NCBI RefSeq assembly: GCF_019801465.1
Contig: NZ_JAHVJA010000004.1
Location: 186,001 to 250,000, forward strand
Reading direction: 5' to 3'
Source of the DNA: Leisingera daeponensis
GTDB taxonomy: Bacteria > Pseudomonadota > Alphaproteobacteria > Rhodobacterales > Rhodobacteraceae
DNA: 64,000 bases
Position 1 is the stretch's first letter. Each line of letters opens with the position of its first letter. The position numbers and the translations under genes were made by a program. Below the pieces are notes generated by a model. That model was not told the origin of the DNA. It saw nothing but the letters and a program-made list of their open reading frames with translations, and did not search any database. Of this stretch, positions 61,722 through 64,000 are shown in pieces.

Positions 61722-62531
61722 TTACGCCGCTATCTTGTGATGTTTATTCAGGATTTCTTCAGCCAGAGCGCGGTAGGCCTGAGCGCCCAATGAGTTGGTA
61801 TCGTAATTCAGTACTGGCTGCGCATATGAAGGCGCTTCGCTGACACGCACATTCCGCGGGATTTTTGTTTGAAACACCAGGTCTCCCAGGTTATCTCGGG
61901 CATCCTGTTCAACCTGCTGAGACAGGTTGTTTCGCCGGTCAAACATAGTCAGAACGATACCTTCGATACGCAGGTCTGGATTTGCTGACTGCCGCACTTC
62001 CCGGATCGTGAGCATCAACTGCGTAACCCCTTCCAATGCGAAAAACTCGCTTTGCAAGGGAACCAGTACCGAATGGGCTGCAACCATTGCATTAACGGTC
62101 AACAGGTTCAGCGACGGTGGACAGTCAATCAGTACATAGTCCCAATCGTATTTATCCATTGCCGTCTGCCGCAACGCATCGTGCAAAAGAAAACTGCGCT
62201 TTTCATTGGTGAACAGTTCAATATCAGCGGAACTGAGATCAACAGTAGCCGGGATGATGCACAGATCCTCGATTTCAGTCTGCCGGATAACATCCACCAG
62301 GGAGGCGTCCTCGACCAGCAAGTCATACGTTGTCAGGTCGCGGTCGGAAGGTTCAATTCCGAGACCGGTAGAAGCGTTACCTTGCGGGTCCAGATCTACA
62401 ACCAGAACCCGAAGACCGCATTCAACCAGTGCCGCTGCCAAGTTAATGGCTGTTGTTGTCTTCCCCACTCCGCCTTTCTGGTTTGCGACCGCGATGATAC
62501 GAGGCCCCTCCGGGCGGGAATAATCAGACAC
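61722..62531 (-). CDS. parA: Chromosome partitioning ATPase ParA
   Basis: Deviant Walker ATPase that moves ParB-parS complexes. It has 269 residues. I chose the GTG at 62531 (AGGGGAG 6 bases upstream); an in-frame TTG at 62537 directly abuts that site and is unlikely. The N-terminal GPRIIAVANQKGGVGKTTTA holds the deviant Walker A, LRVLVVDLDPQGNASTGLGI follows, and YDWDYVLIDCPPSLNLLTVN holds Walker B. It overlaps the rsmG stop by 8 bases. Confidence 0.98.
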   Translation of the reverse strand: MSDYSRPEGPRIIAVANQKGGVGKTTTAINLAAALVECGLRVLVVDLDPQGNASTGLGIEPSDRDLTTYDLLVEDASLVDVIRQTEIEDLCIIPATVDLSSADIELFTNEKRSFLLHDALRQTAMDKYDWDYVLIDCPPSLNLLTVNAMVAAHSVLVPLQSEFFALEGVTQLMLTIREVRQSANPDLRIEGIVLTMFDRRNNLSQQVEQDARDNLGDLVFQTKIPRNVRVSEAPSYAQPVLNYDTNSLGAQAYRALAEEILNKHHKIAA

Positions 62532-63141
62532 GTTCAACTCCCCTGATTTTCAGGATTACTGCTTCTGGCTCAGTCAAACTTTTAGCTGTTTCCAACGCGA
62601 ACCGCCATTGCTGCCGCGCGTTATCCACTTCTTTTTTCCAGCTCCCGCCCTTTGGAAACAGCGCAACGCCATCCTCCGCCAGGTGCCGCTCCGCAAACCC
62701 CAGAAGATCGCTCAGATCGGCCAGGGCACGGGCAGATAAAACATCTGCCGATTGACGATCAACGTGTTCGATTCGCTTCGAAAGAACTGAAATCGGAACG
62801 CCGCATTCACGCGCGGCATTGCGGAGAAATGCTGACTTTCTCTGATCACTCTCAATTAGCGTAACCTTCATGTCAGGTGCTTCCTCCACTGCCATAAGAG
62901 CAACGATAAGCCCCGGAAATCCCCCGCCACTTCCTATATCAACCCAATGCTGCGGCGACGATGTGCAGCGAAACACTTGAATTGAATCTGCGATATGACG
63001 TGTCCAAAGCTGGTCGAGGCTGGACTTGGAAACCAGATTTATCGTCGGATTCCATTTCCGAATGACACTTTCAAAGATTTCCAGACGCTCTAATGTTTCA
63101 CGTGAAACATGGAGCCTTTCCAGCAGTTGATTGCCGCTCAT
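62524..63141 (-). CDS. rsmG: 16S rRNA m7G527 methyltransferase RsmG (GidB)
   Basis: 205 residues. The SAM site is [20 protein letters not shown] (about 67-86), followed by [20 protein letters not shown] and [19 protein letters not shown]. Loss of this enzyme is known to give low-level streptomycin resistance. Its start overlaps the mnmG stop (ATGA). A perfect parS site forms codons 12-17 or so (the HVSRETLE segment), so the DNA here serves two functions. Confidence 0.97.
   Translation of the reverse strand: MSGNQLLERLHVSRETLERLEIFESVIRKWNPTINLVSKSSLDQLWTRHIADSIQVFRCTSSPQHWVDIGSGGGFPGLIVALMAVEEAPDMKVTLIESDQRKSAFLRNAARECGVPISVLSKRIEHVDRQSADVLSARALADLSDLLGFAERHLAEDGVALFPKGGSWKKEVDNARQQWRFALETAKSLTEPEAVILKIRGVERV
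63094..63109. other. parS: parS centromere-like site
   Basis: The exact 16-base consensus TGTTTCACGTGAAACA occurs here, extended to an 18-base perfect palindrome with the flanking A and T (63093-63110). It lies within the 5' end of rsmG, 1.4 kb upstream of parB. I saw no other perfect copy in the window. Confidence 0.95.
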
Positions 63142-64000
63142 GCAGACCTCTCCTGCCGAACCTTTTCCTTTCGGAGGTAAGCCAATATGAGAGCAAGTGC
63201 GGCAGGTGTCATACCATCAATCCGAGCTGCCTGAGCCAAAGTCTCCGGGCGCGCGTGCGACAGTTTCTGCTGCAACTCCTTGGAAAGACCTTCAATGCTG
63301 CCATAGATGAAATCCTTCGGGATCACATGGCCTTCATCACGCTTCATGACAGAAACCTCCCGCTCCTGCCGCGCGATGTAGTTAGCGTACAGCGCATCAC
63401 GTTCCATCTGTCGGCGAATGACAGCAGTGACCTCTTCCAACTCAGGCATCAGCCGAACCACATCCTCAAACGAAACATCGGGAAAAGCGAGCAGATCCAG
63501 TCCGTTCCTCCGGTTGCCGTCCTGATTGACCCGGATCCCCGCTGCTGAAATTTGCTTAGGGGTGAATGTTTGCGATACCAGCACCTGGCGTGCCGCTCCC
63601 AAATCCTCACTCTTCTCCAAGAAGGAAACTCTCCGCTCCTCCCCCACGCAGCCCAAATCGATAGCTGCAGGGGTTAGCCTCTGATCCGCGTTATCCGCTC
63701 TCAATGATAAACGGAATTCGGCGCGCGAAGTGAACATCCTGTAGGGTTCAGTCACACCATTTGTTGTCAGGTCGTCGATCATGACCCCGATGTAACTGTT
63801 AGAGCGGCTGAACGACGCCGGACCCTCGCCTTTTGCCCGTCTCGCTGCATTAAGGCCTGCGACGAGTCCCTGGGCCGCCGCTTCTTCATACCCCGTTGTG
63901 CCATTGATCTGTCCCGCCAAGTAGAGGCCCGGAATGTCTTTCAGTGACAAATCCATCTGGAGCGCGCGGGGATCCACATAGTCGTACTCGATTGCGTAGC
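63138..64000 (-). CDS. mnmG: tRNA uridine 5-carboxymethylaminomethyl modification enzyme MnmG (C-terminal part)
   Basis: FAD enzyme that, with MnmE, modifies the wobble uridine of several tRNAs. About 287 C-terminal residues are in the window; the start is beyond the right edge. Conserved stretches are [60 protein letters not shown] and the C-terminal [15 protein letters not shown]. Its stop overlaps the rsmG start (ATGA). Confidence 0.97.
   Translation of the reverse strand, partial: YAIEYDYVDPRALQMDLSLKDIPGLYLAGQINGTTGYEEAAAQGLVAGLNAARRAKGEGPASFSRSNSYIGVMIDDLTTNGVTEPYRMFTSRAEFRLSLRADNADQRLTPAAIDLGCVGEERRVSFLEKSEDLGAARQVLVSQTFTPKQISAAGIRVNQDGNRRNGLDLLAFPDVSFEDVVRLMPELEEVTAVIRRQMERDALYANYIARQEREVSVMKRDEGHVIPKDFIYGSIEGLSKELQQKLSHARPETLAQAARIDGMTPAALALILAYLRKEKVRQERSA

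Overview
The window looks like a chromosomal segment of a marine member of the Rhodobacteraceae (Roseobacter group). This is inferred from high GC content, strongly alphaproteobacterial proteins and gene orders (mnmG-rsmG-parA-parB, rimP-nusA-ylxR-infB, argJ-mutT behind secA), a TRAP transporter next to a GMC oxidoreductase, a NaChBac-type sodium channel, and small exported proteins typical of that family. I could not search a database, so genus is not assigned. I saw no insertion sequences, prophage genes, CRISPR arrays, tRNA or rRNA genes. Both ends cut a gene: dctM at the left and mnmG at the right.

Left part (1-13.4 kb): a TRAP transporter (dctP-dctQ-dctM) runs divergently from a GMC-family dehydrogenase, with a palindromic operator candidate between them. 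Then come a PstS-like/OmpA fusion protein, an exported protein of unknown function, and secA. Divergent from secA are a parvulin isomerase, argJ, mutT and an unannotated 44-residue ORF with a clean terminator. Next (13.4-19.2 kb) is the rimP-nusA-ylxR-infB transcription/translation operon, whose predicted leader carries a terminator-like hairpin. From 19.2 to 26.5 kb lie a short substrate-binding protein, pip, ubiG, a candidate structured small RNA, a marR-nitrilase-grxC-comF group, a methyltransferase and hemH.

Middle part (26.5-45 kb): a 1002-residue kinase/M23/aminotransferase fusion. Then a cell-envelope group: two L,D-transpeptidases, a CAP-domain lipoprotein and a 60-residue membrane peptide. 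A voltage-gated sodium channel, an RNA m5U methyltransferase and a pair of ABC exporter half-transporters follow, the latter preceded by a tiny aromatic-rich ORF. After these come cca, a CoA-type Nudix hydrolase, hslO, a second Nudix protein, a receiver-PP2C phosphatase divergent from an Hpt protein, ilvA and an unknown membrane protein.

Right part (45-64 kb): argG, a DUF1810 protein, a frameshifted SCP2-type gene, a sulfotransferase translationally coupled to the remnant of a class IV aminotransferase, exported msrA, a ribokinase-like gene, maeB, an orphan flagellin with a CtrA-like site, mutS, grpE-hrcA, rph-rdgB-hemW, a DUF454 gene, and parB-parA-rsmG-mnmG. A perfect parS site lies inside rsmG, which suggests the right end is near the replication origin.

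Most of the window is ordinary core genome. The points that most deserve follow-up are the kinase-M23-aminotransferase fusion, the A7 frameshift in the SCP2 gene, the coupled aminotransferase remnant, the candidate small RNA after ubiG, the rimP leader hairpin and the tiny aromatic leader ORF.
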